64,000 nucleotides of DNA, taken from Pontibacillus salicampi (GTDB lineage: Bacteria > Bacillota > Bacilli > Bacillales > BH030062). Shown in pieces: positions 26,251-34,863 of this stretch. The stretch spans positions 62,001-126,000 of the forward strand of contig NZ_JBHLTP010000009.1 of NCBI RefSeq assembly GCF_042434395.1, in the 5' to 3' direction. The first letter of the stretch is position 1. Each line of letters opens with the position of its first letter. The position numbers were made by a program, and so were the translations under genes. The notes beneath the pieces were generated by a model that worked only from the letters and a program-made list of their open reading frames with translations, did no database searches and was not told where the DNA came from.

Positions 26251-27027
26251 ATGATGGAATTATATCAACATTTTCGAAAAGAGGAGCAGCCATTTATAGA
26301 TCAAGTTCTCCAATGGCGAGATAATGTTCTTACTAAATTCACACCGCAGCTGACTGATTTTCTTAATCCTCGGGAGCAATTAATCTTTCAATCCTTAATT
26401 GGGAATCATGATGAATTACAATGGGGAGTATATGGCGGTGCTGAGCAGGCTGAGCGGAAACGAGTATATCTTGCCCCATTTTATGAGGAGATACATAACT
26501 CAGACTTTCATGTAACATTGTTGGAAGCAACGTACCCAAGTAAGTTCGTTACGCTCGAACATAGGGATGTATTGGGCGCTTTTATGTCTCTCGGGATAAA
26601 GAGGGGAAAACTGGGTGATTTGATTGTTACAAACAATCGAATACAAATCCTTGTTGCGAGTGAAATAGCATCCTATGTTATTATGAATTTAACGGGCATC
26701 AAGCAAGCTGGTATTCAGCTTGAGGAAAAGGATATGACAGCATTACTCTCTTCTGAGGAAGAGTGGGAAGAGTCGAGTGGTACAGTATCTTCCTTAAGAC
26801 TTGATGCGATACTCAAAGAAATGTACCAGATATCTAGACAGAAAGCATCAGACTACATTCAAAAGGGTTATGTTAAAGTCAATTTCCGTATGGTGGAGGA
26901 TCCAGCCTTTACGCTACAAGAGAAGGATATAATCTCTTTAAGAAGTAAGGGAAGAAGTCAGCTCCAAACCATTGAAGGAAAGACAAAGAAAGATAAATGG
27001 AGAATTATTACAGCTAAATTAAAATAA
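26251..27027 (+). CDS. ylmH: YlmH, S4-domain RNA-binding protein
   Basis: A 258-residue protein with an N-terminal YlmH-type domain and a C-terminal S4 domain (~178-235, from RLDAILKEMYQISRQKASDYIQ). Family members bind obstructed 50S subunits with peptidyl-tRNA and are linked to RqcH-type ribosome quality control. rqcH is in this window at 44741-46462. ATG 26251 follows GGAGGAAGAGGG. The 91-bp gap after ylmG shows no clear promoter. Confidence 0.9.
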   Translation: MMELYQHFRKEEQPFIDQVLQWRDNVLTKFTPQLTDFLNPREQLIFQSLIGNHDELQWGVYGGAEQAERKRVYLAPFYEEIHNSDFHVTLLEATYPSKFVTLEHRDVLGAFMSLGIKRGKLGDLIVTNNRIQILVASEIASYVIMNLTGIKQAGIQLEEKDMTALLSSEEEWEESSGTVSSLRLDAILKEMYQISRQKASDYIQKGYVKVNFRMVEDPAFTLQEKDIISLRSKGRSQLQTIEGKTKKDKWRIITAKLK

Positions 27028-27057
27028 TTATGAGACAAAAGAAGGAATTTGTGCAAC

Positions 27058-27066
27058 TTTGTCGAA
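27058..27066 (+). promoter_or_regulatory. Perfect Spo0A box upstream of divIVA
   Basis: TTTGTCGAA matches the Spo0A box exactly, 71 bp before the divIVA start. It lies between a weak -35-like TTGTGC (27049-27054) and TACTAA 17 bp further. By chance about one or two such matches are expected in 64 kb on both strands, so position is the main support. Confidence 0.4.
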
Positions 27067-27136
27067 TGAAATACTAACGAAGAGCGGCACCTAAGCGTGG
27101 ATCGCTTTGATATAACCCCTTAAGGAGGTGGCCCCT

Positions 27137-27652
27137 GTGGCACTTACACCATTGGATATTCATAATAAGGAATTTACAAGAGGCTTTCGAGGTTACGATG
27201 AAGATGAGGTAAATGAATTTCTAGATCAGGTAATTAAAGATTATGAAATGGTTATTAGAGACAAGAAAAGCTTAGAAGAAAAGGTGGCTCAATTGGAGGA
27301 GAGGGTCGGTCATTTCAGTAACATTGAACAGACCTTGAATAAATCCATTGTTGTAGCCCAAGAAACCGCAGAGGAAGTTAAAGAGAATGCCAATAAAGAA
27401 GCGAAGCTCATTGTTAAAGAAGCTGAAAAAAATGCGGATCGAATTATTAACGAGTCCCTTGCGCAATCCCGCCGCATCGCTCTCGAAGTTGAGGAATTGA
27501 AGAAGCAAGCGAAAGTATTTAGGACGAGATTACGCATGATGGTAGAGGCGCAGCTTGATATGATAGAGAACGATGATTGGGAAGAGCTTTTCAATGTTGA
27601 AGTGGATGAAGAAACACAATATGAAAAAGAGCTAGCGGAAAATAATTCTTGA
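27137..27652 (+). CDS. divIVA: DivIVA, polar and septal curvature-sensing scaffold
   Basis: A 171-residue coiled-coil protein. The N-terminal lipid-binding domain MALTPLDIHNKEFTRGFRGY holds the conserved F and R residues that insert into the membrane, followed by the EDEVNEFLDQV segment and long coiled coils (~28-150). It marks negative curvature at septa and poles, recruits the Min system, and anchors the chromosome at the pole in sporulation. GTG 27137 was chosen over GTG 27128, which lies within the AAGGAGG site (27122-27128). Confidence 0.96.
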   Translation: MALTPLDIHNKEFTRGFRGYDEDEVNEFLDQVIKDYEMVIRDKKSLEEKVAQLEERVGHFSNIEQTLNKSIVVAQETAEEVKENANKEAKLIVKEAEKNADRIINESLAQSRRIALEVEELKKQAKVFRTRLRMMVEAQLDMIENDDWEELFNVEVDEETQYEKELAENNS

Positions 27653-27677
27653 CGTGTCAGCTATTTTTACATATAAT
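27649..27677 (+). promoter_or_regulatory. SigA promoter of ileS
   Basis: TTGACG (27649-27654), 17-bp spacer, TATAAT (27672-27677). The divIVA stop codon TGA is part of the -35 box. Confidence 0.9.
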
Positions 27678-27683
27678 TCATTA

Positions 27684-27961
27684 GCATAAATTATTTCATA
27701 TATTAGTTGGAACGATGACAGGACAGTTCAAATTACCTATCTCCATTAGCGAATCAGGGACGGTGGAAGCCTGAAGGATGAAGTTGTTTTGAACAATCTT
27801 CCTCGAGTTACTTTCGGTGAAATGTACTACAGTAAGCGAAAGCGTCTCATTCACGTTACGAATGCTTAAGTGGATTAGCTATGATCAGTATGTGTCTGTT
27901 AATCTATAAGGGTGGTACCGCGAGGCCTTCTCGTCCCTTCATGGGATGAGAGGGCCTTTTT
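27684..27961 (+). promoter_or_regulatory. T-box riboswitch (Ile specifier) before ileS
   Basis: The T-box core AAGGGTGGTACCGCG lies at 27908-27922. A terminator follows, with GGCC...TCCC pairing GGGA...GGCC and T5 at 27957-27961. Stem I closes through GGAA (27709-27712) with TTCC (27799-27802) and GTTCAAA (27726-27732) with TTTGAAC (27788-27794). This leaves the specifier loop with ATC at 27796-27798, an isoleucine codon. The distal loop GGGACGGTGGAAG is also typical. Uncharged tRNA-Ile would stabilise the antiterminator and allow ileS transcription. This fills the 428-bp gap together with a plain stretch at 27962-28080. Confidence 0.95.
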
Positions 27962-28080
27962 GTGTAGCATCATTACTAGGTCGCTCCAAAGAGATACAAG
28001 ATACACTTTGCTTTACCCTATTCAGCGTATCTCTTCCATAGATCATGTCTATGATGAACATATAAAGGAGGAACGGTTCC

Positions 28081-30837
28081 ATGAACTACAAAGATACTTT
28101 ATTAATGCCAAAGACAGAATTTCCGATGCGCGGAAATCTGCCTAACAAAGAACCTAAAATGCAAGAAGAATGGGACAATCAAGCTCTCTACCAACAAGTG
28201 CAAAAGCGCACGGAAGGACGTCCATTATTTGTATTACACGATGGCCCTCCTTATGCAAACGGGGACCTTCATATGGGACACGCTCTCAATAAAATCCTAA
28301 AAGACTTTATTGTTCGCTATAAATCAATGGCCGGATTCCACGCTCCATACATTCCAGGTTGGGATACACACGGCCTTCCAATTGAACAAACGCTGACGAA
28401 GAAGAAGAAAGTGAACCGTAAGAAAATGACTGTGGCTGAGTTCCGTGAGCGCTGTGCGCAATATGCGATGCAGCAGGTGGATAATCAGCGCACCCAATTT
28501 AAGCAGCTTGGTGTTCGTGGCGATTGGGAGAATCCATATATTACGCTTAATAAAGAATACGAAGCGGCTCAAATCGAAGTATTTGGCGAAATGGCAAACA
28601 AAGGGTATATCTACAAAGGCAAGAAGCCTGTGTACTGGTCCCCTTCCTCTGAGTCTGCCTTGGCAGAAGCAGAGATTGAATACCATGACAAACGTTCTCC
28701 ATCTATTTATGTTGGATTTAATGTGAAGGATGCTAAAGGTGTTGTAGATGGTGATGAAACATTTATCATTTGGACGACTACTCCTTGGACTATACCCGCT
28801 AATATGGCAATTGCTGTTCATCCTGAGCTTACTTATGTAACTGTTAAGGCGAACGAAGGTAAATATGTTATCGCAGAGAAATTAATCGATGATGTAGCGG
28901 AAGCGCTAGAATGGGAAAACCCTGAGATTGTTCAAACCTTTAAAGGATCGGAATTGGAATTCGTTGCGACCCAGCACCCTATTTATGATAGAGAATCAAT
29001 GATTGTATTAGGAGACCACGTTACAACAGACGCTGGAACAGGCTGTGTTCATACTGCACCAGGACATGGAGAGGATGACTTCCTAGTAAGTCAGCGTTAC
29101 GGATTAGAGGTTCTTTGCCCAGTTGATGAGAAAGGGTACTTTACCGACGAAGCACCGGGATTTGAAGGTCAGTTTTACGATGCTGCCAATAAAGAAATCA
29201 CACAAAAGCTAGAAGAAACACATTCCCTATTGAAGCTTCAGTTTATTACACACTCCTACCCACATGATTGGCGTACCAAGAAGCCAACCATTTTCCGTGC
29301 TACGGCACAATGGTTTGCATCTATTAAAGATTTCCGTAATGAATTATTAAAGGAAATTGAAGAAGTAGAATGGACTCCAAAGTGGGGAGAGACTCGCCTT
29401 TACAACATGGTACGAGATAGAGAAGACTGGTGTATTTCTCGTCAGCGTGCATGGGGAGTACCAATTCCGGTTGTGTATGGGGAGGATGGTACACCAATCA
29501 TTACAGAGGAAACGATTCAGCATATCTCAGCCTTATTCCGTGAACACGGGTCTAACGTATGGTTCGAACGAGAAGCGAAGGATTTATTACCTGAAGGGTT
29601 TACATCTGAGCATAGTCCTAACGGAACCTTCACAAAAGAAGAAGATATTATGGATGTATGGTTTGATAGCGGCTCCTCTCATCAGGCCGTACTCGAGCAG
29701 AGAGAAGAGCTAGACCGGCCAGCGGATTTATACTTGGAGGGCTCCGACCAATATCGTGGCTGGTTTAACTCATCCTTATCTACTTCAGTAGCTGTTTCTG
29801 GAAAAGCGCCATTTAAAGCAATCCTTAGTCATGGATTTACTCTGGATGGGGAAGGACGGAAGATGAGTAAATCTCAGGGTAATGTAGTTGTTCCAGATAA
29901 GATTATGAAGCAGTACGGAGCGGATATACTACGCTTATGGGTATCAAGTGTAGATTATCAAGCGGATGTTCGTATTTCTGATGATATTGTGAAGCAAGTT
30001 TCAGAAGTTTATAGGAAAATCCGTAATACATTCCGATTCCTTCTTGGGAATCTGCATGATTTTGATCCGAAAACAGATGCTGTTCAGGAGGAGAATCTTC
30101 AAGAAGTAGACCGGTATATGCTGCTTCGTTTACAGGAGTTGACCGAAAAAGTACGCGGAGCTTACGATCGTTATGAATTCGCAACAATATACCATGCCGT
30201 TCATAACTTCTGTACTATTGAGCTGAGTTCCTTCTATTTAGACTTTGCTAAGGATGTCTTATATATTGAGGCGAAGGATCATGCTCGTCGTCGCAGTATT
30301 CAAACGGTGTATCACGAAATCCTTACTTCTCTTGTTCAGCTATTAGCACCAATCCTCGCTCACACTACAGATGAAGTTTGGAAGCATATTCCAGGAGTGG
30401 AGGAAGCAAGCGTACAACTGACAGACCTTCCAAAGACCAAGGAAGTGAAAGACCATAAAGAAGTAAAAGCAAAGTGGGATCACTTTATGAACGTTCGAGA
30501 TGACGTATTGAAGGCTTTAGAGCAAGCACGGTCCGAAAAAGTCATCGGTAAGTCTCTAGAAGCACATGTAACGATTGTTCCAAAAGATGGAGAAACAAAA
30601 GAGCTCCTTGAGCAGGTAGCCCATTTAGAGCAATTGCTTATCGTGTCCGGAGCCACTGTTTCTGACCAAGATAGTGGTGCAGCAGAATATGAGCATGTGC
30701 ACGTGAGGGTAGAAGCTCATCCTGGTGAGAAATGTCAGCGTTGCTGGGTAGTAACGGAAGAACTCGGTACTAGTGACAAACATCCAGAGCTATGCCCGCG
30801 TTGTGCAGCCATCGTTGAAGAGCATTACGAAGCGTAA
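28081..30837 (+). CDS. ileS: IleS, isoleucyl-tRNA synthetase
   Basis: A 918-residue class I synthetase. HMGH at 64-67 is the HIGH motif; KMSKS is at 594-598. The CP1 editing domain contains the TTTPWTIPANMA threonine-rich site near 232. C-terminal zinc-binding cysteines are CQRC (~892-895) and CPRC (~911-914). It charges tRNA-Ile in the cytoplasm. Length matches B. subtilis IleS (921), the bacterial type rather than the mupirocin-resistant eukaryote-like type. ATG 28081 follows AAAGGAGG. Confidence 0.98.
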   Translation: MNYKDTLLMPKTEFPMRGNLPNKEPKMQEEWDNQALYQQVQKRTEGRPLFVLHDGPPYANGDLHMGHALNKILKDFIVRYKSMAGFHAPYIPGWDTHGLPIEQTLTKKKKVNRKKMTVAEFRERCAQYAMQQVDNQRTQFKQLGVRGDWENPYITLNKEYEAAQIEVFGEMANKGYIYKGKKPVYWSPSSESALAEAEIEYHDKRSPSIYVGFNVKDAKGVVDGDETFIIWTTTPWTIPANMAIAVHPELTYVTVKANEGKYVIAEKLIDDVAEALEWENPEIVQTFKGSELEFVATQHPIYDRESMIVLGDHVTTDAGTGCVHTAPGHGEDDFLVSQRYGLEVLCPVDEKGYFTDEAPGFEGQFYDAANKEITQKLEETHSLLKLQFITHSYPHDWRTKKPTIFRATAQWFASIKDFRNELLKEIEEVEWTPKWGETRLYNMVRDREDWCISRQRAWGVPIPVVYGEDGTPIITEETIQHISALFREHGSNVWFEREAKDLLPEGFTSEHSPNGTFTKEEDIMDVWFDSGSSHQAVLEQREELDRPADLYLEGSDQYRGWFNSSLSTSVAVSGKAPFKAILSHGFTLDGEGRKMSKSQGNVVVPDKIMKQYGADILRLWVSSVDYQADVRISDDIVKQVSEVYRKIRNTFRFLLGNLHDFDPKTDAVQEENLQEVDRYMLLRLQELTEKVRGAYDRYEFATIYHAVHNFCTIELSSFYLDFAKDVLYIEAKDHARRRSIQTVYHEILTSLVQLLAPILAHTTDEVWKHIPGVEEASVQLTDLPKTKEVKDHKEVKAKWDHFMNVRDDVLKALEQARSEKVIGKSLEAHVTIVPKDGETKELLEQVAHLEQLLIVSGATVSDQDSGAAEYEHVHVRVEAHPGEKCQRCWVVTEELGTSDKHPELCPRCAAIVEEHYEA

Positions 30838-30861
30838 CAAGCGAACGGTAAAGAAGGAATT

Positions 30862-30897
30862 AGGTCTATTGCAATACAGTTGCGATAGACCTTTTTT
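30862..30897 (+). terminator. Terminator after ileS
   Basis: AGGTCTATTGCAA and TTGCGATAGACCT form a long stem with one mismatch around a 5-nt loop, followed by TTTTTT. Confidence 0.9.
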
Positions 30898-30993
30898 CAT
30901 CCACCTCCTAACATTTTATTATTCGGATAACTCTTAAGAAATAGAGTGAGACCTAGCCCTTTCTCTTTTCTTTAAGCAAAAATGATCATTATA

Positions 30994-31018
30994 TGGTAAA
31001 ATGCTATAAGATAGCATT
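30994..31018 (+). promoter_or_regulatory. Extended -10 and hairpin before lspA
   Basis: TGGTAAAAT (30994-31002) is an extended -10-like box without a clear -35. AATGCTAT (31000-31007) and ATAGCATT (31011-31018) form a perfect 8-bp stem with an AAG loop right at the expected transcript start. Confidence 0.4.
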
Positions 31019-31041
31019 CGGCAAGATCGGAGGAACAAGTT

Positions 31042-31512
31042 GTGTGGTATTACGTATTAGCTTTGCTCATTGTAGCATTAGATCAAGGAACGAAATGGCT
31101 CGTAATTCAGCAAATGGAGCTTGGAGAACGGATTCCTGTGCTGGAGCCTTTTTTATACTTAACCTCTCATAGAAATACAGGAGCGGCTTGGGGAATATTA
31201 GAGGGGCAGATGATTTTCTTTTATATTATTACAGCCATCGTAATTGCAGGAGTTGTGTATTATATTCAAAGGTTCGCCTCTACCAGTAAGCTCCTTGGAG
31301 TATCCCTCGGTTTTATTTTAGGAGGAGCAGTAGGGAACTTTATTGATCGTATCGTTCGTAAAGAAGTAGTAGATTTCGTAGATACGTATATTGGCAGCTA
31401 TAATTTTCCGATATTTAACGTAGCAGATTCAGCCCTGGTAGTAGGCGTTGGGCTTGTGTTTATTGTTACTATATTGGATGAACGGAAGAAGAAAGGAAGC
31501 ATAGAAGCATGA
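31042..31512 (+). CDS. lspA: LspA, lipoprotein signal peptidase II
   Basis: A 156-residue aspartic membrane protease with four transmembrane segments. Conserved motifs are DQGTKW (~13-18), SHRNTGAAWGIL (~43-54), GGAVGNFIDRI (~95-105) and FNVADSALVVG (~125-135). The aspartates in the last two form the catalytic dyad. It removes signal peptides from diacylglyceryl-modified prolipoproteins. GTG 31042 follows GGAGGAAC. The next gene overlaps by 4 bases. Confidence 0.97.
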   Translation: MWYYVLALLIVALDQGTKWLVIQQMELGERIPVLEPFLYLTSHRNTGAAWGILEGQMIFFYIITAIVIAGVVYYIQRFASTSKLLGVSLGFILGGAVGNFIDRIVRKEVVDFVDTYIGSYNFPIFNVADSALVVGVGLVFIVTILDERKKKGSIEA

Positions 31513-32420
31513 AAGAGGTAAAGCACGTAGTAACAGCAGAAGAACAAGGTACTAGGCTTGATAAATGGTTAGTTGACCAAACCGAAGATGTATCCCGCTC
31601 TCAGATTCAAGCGTGGATTCGGGATGAATATGTAGAAGTTAATGGCAAGATTGAAAAGAGTAATTATAAATGTCTGGAAGGGGATGAAATTCATTGGTCT
31701 ATACCAGAAGCTGAACCAATGGAAATCAGCCCTGAAAATATTCCTTTACACATTGTATATGAAGACGTTGATGTTATTGTTGTAAATAAACCGAGAGGAA
31801 TGGTGGTGCACCCATCTGCCGGTCATGAAACAGGGACACTTGTGCACGCACTGCTATACCATTGTCATGATTTATCTGGCATAAACGGGGTTATGCGCCC
31901 GGGAATTGTTCATCGAATCGATAAAGATACCAGTGGTTTATTAATGGTTGCTAAGAATGATAAAGCTCATACATCATTAGCAGATCAATTAGCAGAGAAA
32001 ACAATCGATCGTAAATATATGGCCATTGTACATGGAGAAATCAATCATGAATTTGGTACGATTGAGGCTCCTATCGCACGAGATCCAAAAGACCGACAGA
32101 AAATGGCGGTTGTTGAAGGTGGAAAAGATGCAACTACCCATTTTAAAGTATTAAAGGTTTATCGTGATTATACGTATGTGGAATGCGTGCTCGAAACAGG
32201 ACGTACTCATCAAATTCGTGTACACATGAAATACATTAATCATCCGTTAGCCGGTGATCCTAAATATGGTCCTCGAAAGTCTTTGGAGATTGATGGACAA
32301 GCATTACATGCCGGGCATCTTGCTTTCACTCATCCTACAACAAAGGAACGAATGGCCTTTGATCAAGAGCCGCCTCAGGAATTTCTCACTTGCTTAGATG
32401 AAATCGAGAAAAGAACTTGA
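31509..32420 (+). CDS. rluD: RluD-type rRNA pseudouridine synthase (YlyB)
   Basis: A 303-residue RluA-family enzyme with an N-terminal S4 domain (~14-75) and a catalytic domain. The HRIDKDTSGLLMVAKN motif (~137-152) carries the catalytic aspartate; GRTHQIRVHMKYINHP is at ~232-247. It isomerises uridines in 23S rRNA, probably the helix 69 sites as RluD does. ATG 31509 overlaps the lspA stop. Its own stop codon lies inside the -35 box of the pyr promoter. Confidence 0.93.
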   Translation: MKEVKHVVTAEEQGTRLDKWLVDQTEDVSRSQIQAWIRDEYVEVNGKIEKSNYKCLEGDEIHWSIPEAEPMEISPENIPLHIVYEDVDVIVVNKPRGMVVHPSAGHETGTLVHALLYHCHDLSGINGVMRPGIVHRIDKDTSGLLMVAKNDKAHTSLADQLAEKTIDRKYMAIVHGEINHEFGTIEAPIARDPKDRQKMAVVEGGKDATTHFKVLKVYRDYTYVECVLETGRTHQIRVHMKYINHPLAGDPKYGPRKSLEIDGQALHAGHLAFTHPTTKERMAFDQEPPQEFLTCLDEIEKRT

Positions 32421-32445
32421 CGTTCTTAGACCCTTATGGCATAAT
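32417..32445 (+). promoter_or_regulatory. SigA promoter of the pyr operon
   Basis: TTGACG (32417-32422), 17-bp spacer ending in TGG, CATAAT (32440-32445). The rluD stop TGA (32418-32420) is embedded in the -35 box. Confidence 0.88.
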
Positions 32446-32464
32446 TTCTAATTAGAATAATAAT

Positions 32465-32594
32465 CCTTTAAAGATAGTCCCGTGAGGCTATGAAGGTGTC
32501 GGATAAATTGGTGGATACAGCTGTCCTTAGTATATTAATGGGCACCTGTATGCTCAGACCATCCCTCCTGTCTCACGGCAGGAGGGATTTTTTT
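32465..32594 (+). promoter_or_regulatory. PyrR attenuator 1 (leader of pyrR)
   Basis: A PyrR-binding hairpin at 32465-32496 pairs CCTT/AAGG and ATAG/CTAT and shows CCGTGAGG in the loop region, a variant of the usual CCAGAGAGG. The terminator is ATCCCTCCTG (32561-32570) with CAGGAGGGAT (32579-32588) and seven T. UMP-bound PyrR is known to stabilise the first hairpin and cause termination. The terminator loop CTCACGG (32572-32578) is the exact complement of CCGTGAG (32480-32486). Confidence 0.9.
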
Positions 32595-32630
32595 ATGCAA
32601 TCAACCTTAGTTATGGAGGAGGGACACCCT

Positions 32631-33176
32631 TTGGAACAAAAAGCAATCGTATTAGATGATGCAGCAATTCGAAGAGGAATGACAAGAATCGCCCATGAGA
32701 TATTAGAAAAGAACAAAGGGGTGGACGGACTCATCCTAGTCGGAATTAAAACAAGAGGAGTTCCTCTTGCCAAGCGTCTGGCCGAGAAGATAGCTCACAT
32801 AGAAGGTGTAGAAGTGCCGATTGGAGAAGTTGATATAACGTTATATCGAGATGATTTATCGAAGCATACCCATCAGGAAGAACCTCAATTAAAAGGAACT
32901 AGCATCGATGGAGATCTTAACAATAAAACTGTTGTACTAGTAGACGACGTGTTATATACAGGAAGAACTGTCCGAGCGGCGATGGATGCGCTGATGGATT
33001 ACGGAAGGCCTTCCCAAATTCAATTAGCCGTTCTAGTAGATCGTGGACACCGAGAATTACCGATTCGAGCAGACTATGTCGGAAAAAATGTTCCAACCTC
33101 TCATGATGAAGTAATTGGAGTACATCTAAGTGAGATTGATTCATTAGATCAAGTTGGAATATATCATCAAACTTAA
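32631..33176 (+). CDS. pyrR: PyrR, RNA-binding attenuation regulator and uracil phosphoribosyltransferase
   Basis: A 181-residue protein, the same length as B. subtilis PyrR. The PRPP-binding motif VVLVDDVLYTGRTVRA lies at ~99-114, and GIKTRG and HRELPIRADYVGKN are family signatures. With UMP or UTP bound it grips the three pyr leader hairpins and causes transcription termination. TTG 32631 was chosen because AGGAGGG (32617-32623) precedes it at 7 bases and the family begins MNQKAVIL-like. In-frame ATG codons at 32595 and 32614 lie at the terminator T-run or inside the binding site. Confidence 0.95.
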   Translation: MEQKAIVLDDAAIRRGMTRIAHEILEKNKGVDGLILVGIKTRGVPLAKRLAEKIAHIEGVEVPIGEVDITLYRDDLSKHTHQEEPQLKGTSIDGDLNNKTVVLVDDVLYTGRTVRAAMDALMDYGRPSQIQLAVLVDRGHRELPIRADYVGKNVPTSHDEVIGVHLSEIDSLDQVGIYHQT

Positions 33177-33182
33177 TTAGAA

Positions 33183-33297
33183 AACCTTTAAATCAAGTCC
33201 AGAGAGGCTGAAAAGGTTGCATGAGGAAAGATGACGTATATCTTGTGGACAGGATACGTACACCTCTTTGCGAGCTTTTCGCAAAGAGGTTTTTTTA
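33183..33297 (+). promoter_or_regulatory. PyrR attenuator 2 (pyrR-pyrP gap)
   Basis: AACCTTT/AAAGGTT closes a hairpin with the consensus PyrR loop GTCCAGAGAGGCT (33198-33210 region). The terminator is CCTCTTTGCG/CGCAAAGAGG (33263-33289) followed by seven T. Confidence 0.93.
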
Positions 33298-33325
33298 TGA
33301 AGGAACACCATAAGGAGGAGATAAG

Positions 33326-34702
33326 ATGAATAATCAGGAAACAGTAATGGGTGTAAGAGAAGTTCCTGCTTGGCATAAATGGATTACATTAAGCTTACAG
33401 CACTTATTCGCTATGTTTGGAGCTACCATTTTAGTTCCATTCTTAACAGGTTTATCACCTGCGGTCGCATTAGTATCCAGTGGCCTAGGTACATTAGCTT
33501 ATCTTCTTATTACGAAGGGGAGAATACCAGCTTATCTTGGCTCTAGCTTTGCCTTTATTGCTCCAATTGGAGCCGCGATGAATGCAAGTGGCGTAGAGGG
33601 AGCAATGATTGGCAGTTTCTTTGCTGGGATAGTGTACGGCCTAGTAGCCATGCTCATCCGGCTAGCTGGGTTAAAGTGGATTATGAAGGTTCTGCCGCCA
33701 GTTGTAGTAGGTCCGGTCATTATGGTTATTGGATTAGGTTTAGCTTCAACTGCCATTGATATGGCAAGCAACGATACAGACGGAAACTACTCCTTAACAC
33801 ACGTTTCCGTCGCCTTAGTTACCTTAGCTGTAACCATTATTGCTACTATGTTCTTCAAGGGATTTATGAGCATCATTCCGATTCTGTTTGGAATTGTATC
33901 AGGATATGTCTTTGCCATTACACAAGGAATTGTCGATACAAGTGGAATAAAAGCAGAGTGGCAGGAGATTACATCAGCTAATAGCTTGGGAGATTTCTTC
34001 CAGGCTTTCTTCCAGGTACCTGATTTTGTACTGCCTTTTGTGGACTATTCTCCATTGACTGTTTTCAGTGCAAATATACTCCTCATTTTAGTTCCTGTCG
34101 CGTTTGTTACGATTGCCGAGCATATTGGTGATCAAATGGTCCTCTCGAAAGTTGTTGGGAATAACTTCCTCGAAAAGCCAGGATTGCATCGCTCTATAGC
34201 AGGAGATGGGGTTGCCACTGTCATTGCTTCCATGCTTGGCGGACCACCAAATACAACCTACGGTGAGAATATTGGAGTGTTAGCCATAACAAGAGTATTC
34301 AGTGTGTTTGTAGTAGGTGGAGCAGCGGTATTTGCTATCCTGTTTGGTTTCATTGGCATGGTGACCGAGGTCATCAGTGCAATCCCTTCAGCAGTTATGG
34401 GAGGGGTATCCATTCTCCTCTTTGGTATTATTGCTTCTAGCGGACTTAGAATGATGGTAGATAACCATATAGACTTAGGCGAGAAGAGAAACCTCATCAT
34501 TACATCTGTAATACTGGTTATTGGAATAGGTGGAGCCTCCATTCCTGTGCCACCTTTAAATATTGATTTATCAGGTATGTCGTTGGCCGCACTTTCTGGA
34601 GTCTTGTTAAACCTTATTCTACCTGGCAAAGACAAGGGCCATGGCAACGGTAGTATGTTTCAAGTAAATAACAAGGCAGAATCGGATGATCCTGCCGCAT
34701 AG
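33326..34702 (+). CDS. pyrP: PyrP, uracil permease (NCS2 family)
   Basis: A 458-residue membrane transporter with about 14 segments. NCS2 features are LQHLFAMFGATILVPFLTG near the N-terminus, the long QHL-type helix, and AEHIGDQMVLSKVVG followed by GGPPNTTYGENIGV (~300-315). It imports uracil by proton symport. Located between attenuators 2 and 3 and thus controlled by PyrR. ATG 33326 follows AAGGAGGAG. Confidence 0.95.
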   Translation: MNNQETVMGVREVPAWHKWITLSLQHLFAMFGATILVPFLTGLSPAVALVSSGLGTLAYLLITKGRIPAYLGSSFAFIAPIGAAMNASGVEGAMIGSFFAGIVYGLVAMLIRLAGLKWIMKVLPPVVVGPVIMVIGLGLASTAIDMASNDTDGNYSLTHVSVALVTLAVTIIATMFFKGFMSIIPILFGIVSGYVFAITQGIVDTSGIKAEWQEITSANSLGDFFQAFFQVPDFVLPFVDYSPLTVFSANILLILVPVAFVTIAEHIGDQMVLSKVVGNNFLEKPGLHRSIAGDGVATVIASMLGGPPNTTYGENIGVLAITRVFSVFVVGGAAVFAILFGFIGMVTEVISAIPSAVMGGVSILLFGIIASSGLRMMVDNHIDLGEKRNLIITSVILVIGIGGASIPVPPLNIDLSGMSLAALSGVLLNLILPGKDKGHGNGSMFQVNNKAESDDPAA

Positions 34703-34714
34703 CCAATCGAGATG

Positions 34715-34838
34715 ACACGTTTTAACAAGGTCCAGAGAGACTTTGAAGGGTGTTAGGTCGATCGATGAAGCATGGCTGATCCTAGCCACGTGTATCCGAT
34801 TAACCAGCATCCTTTCCATCAGGATGCTGGTTTTTTTT
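34715..34838 (+). promoter_or_regulatory. PyrR attenuator 3 (pyrP-pyrB gap)
   Basis: CAAGGTC and GACTTTG close a hairpin (34726-34745) with loop CAGAGA, slightly different from the consensus (GAGAGACT instead of GAGAGGCT). The terminator is AACCAGCATCCT (34802-34813) with AGGATGCTGGTT (34821-34832) and an eight-T run. Confidence 0.9.
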
Positions 34839-34863
34839 ATGAAATGTATAAAGGAGGTTTATC

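Noticed and set aside
32490..32630. N-terminal extension of pyrR
   Set aside because: It runs through the attenuator hairpins; the TTG at 32631 gives the exact family length.
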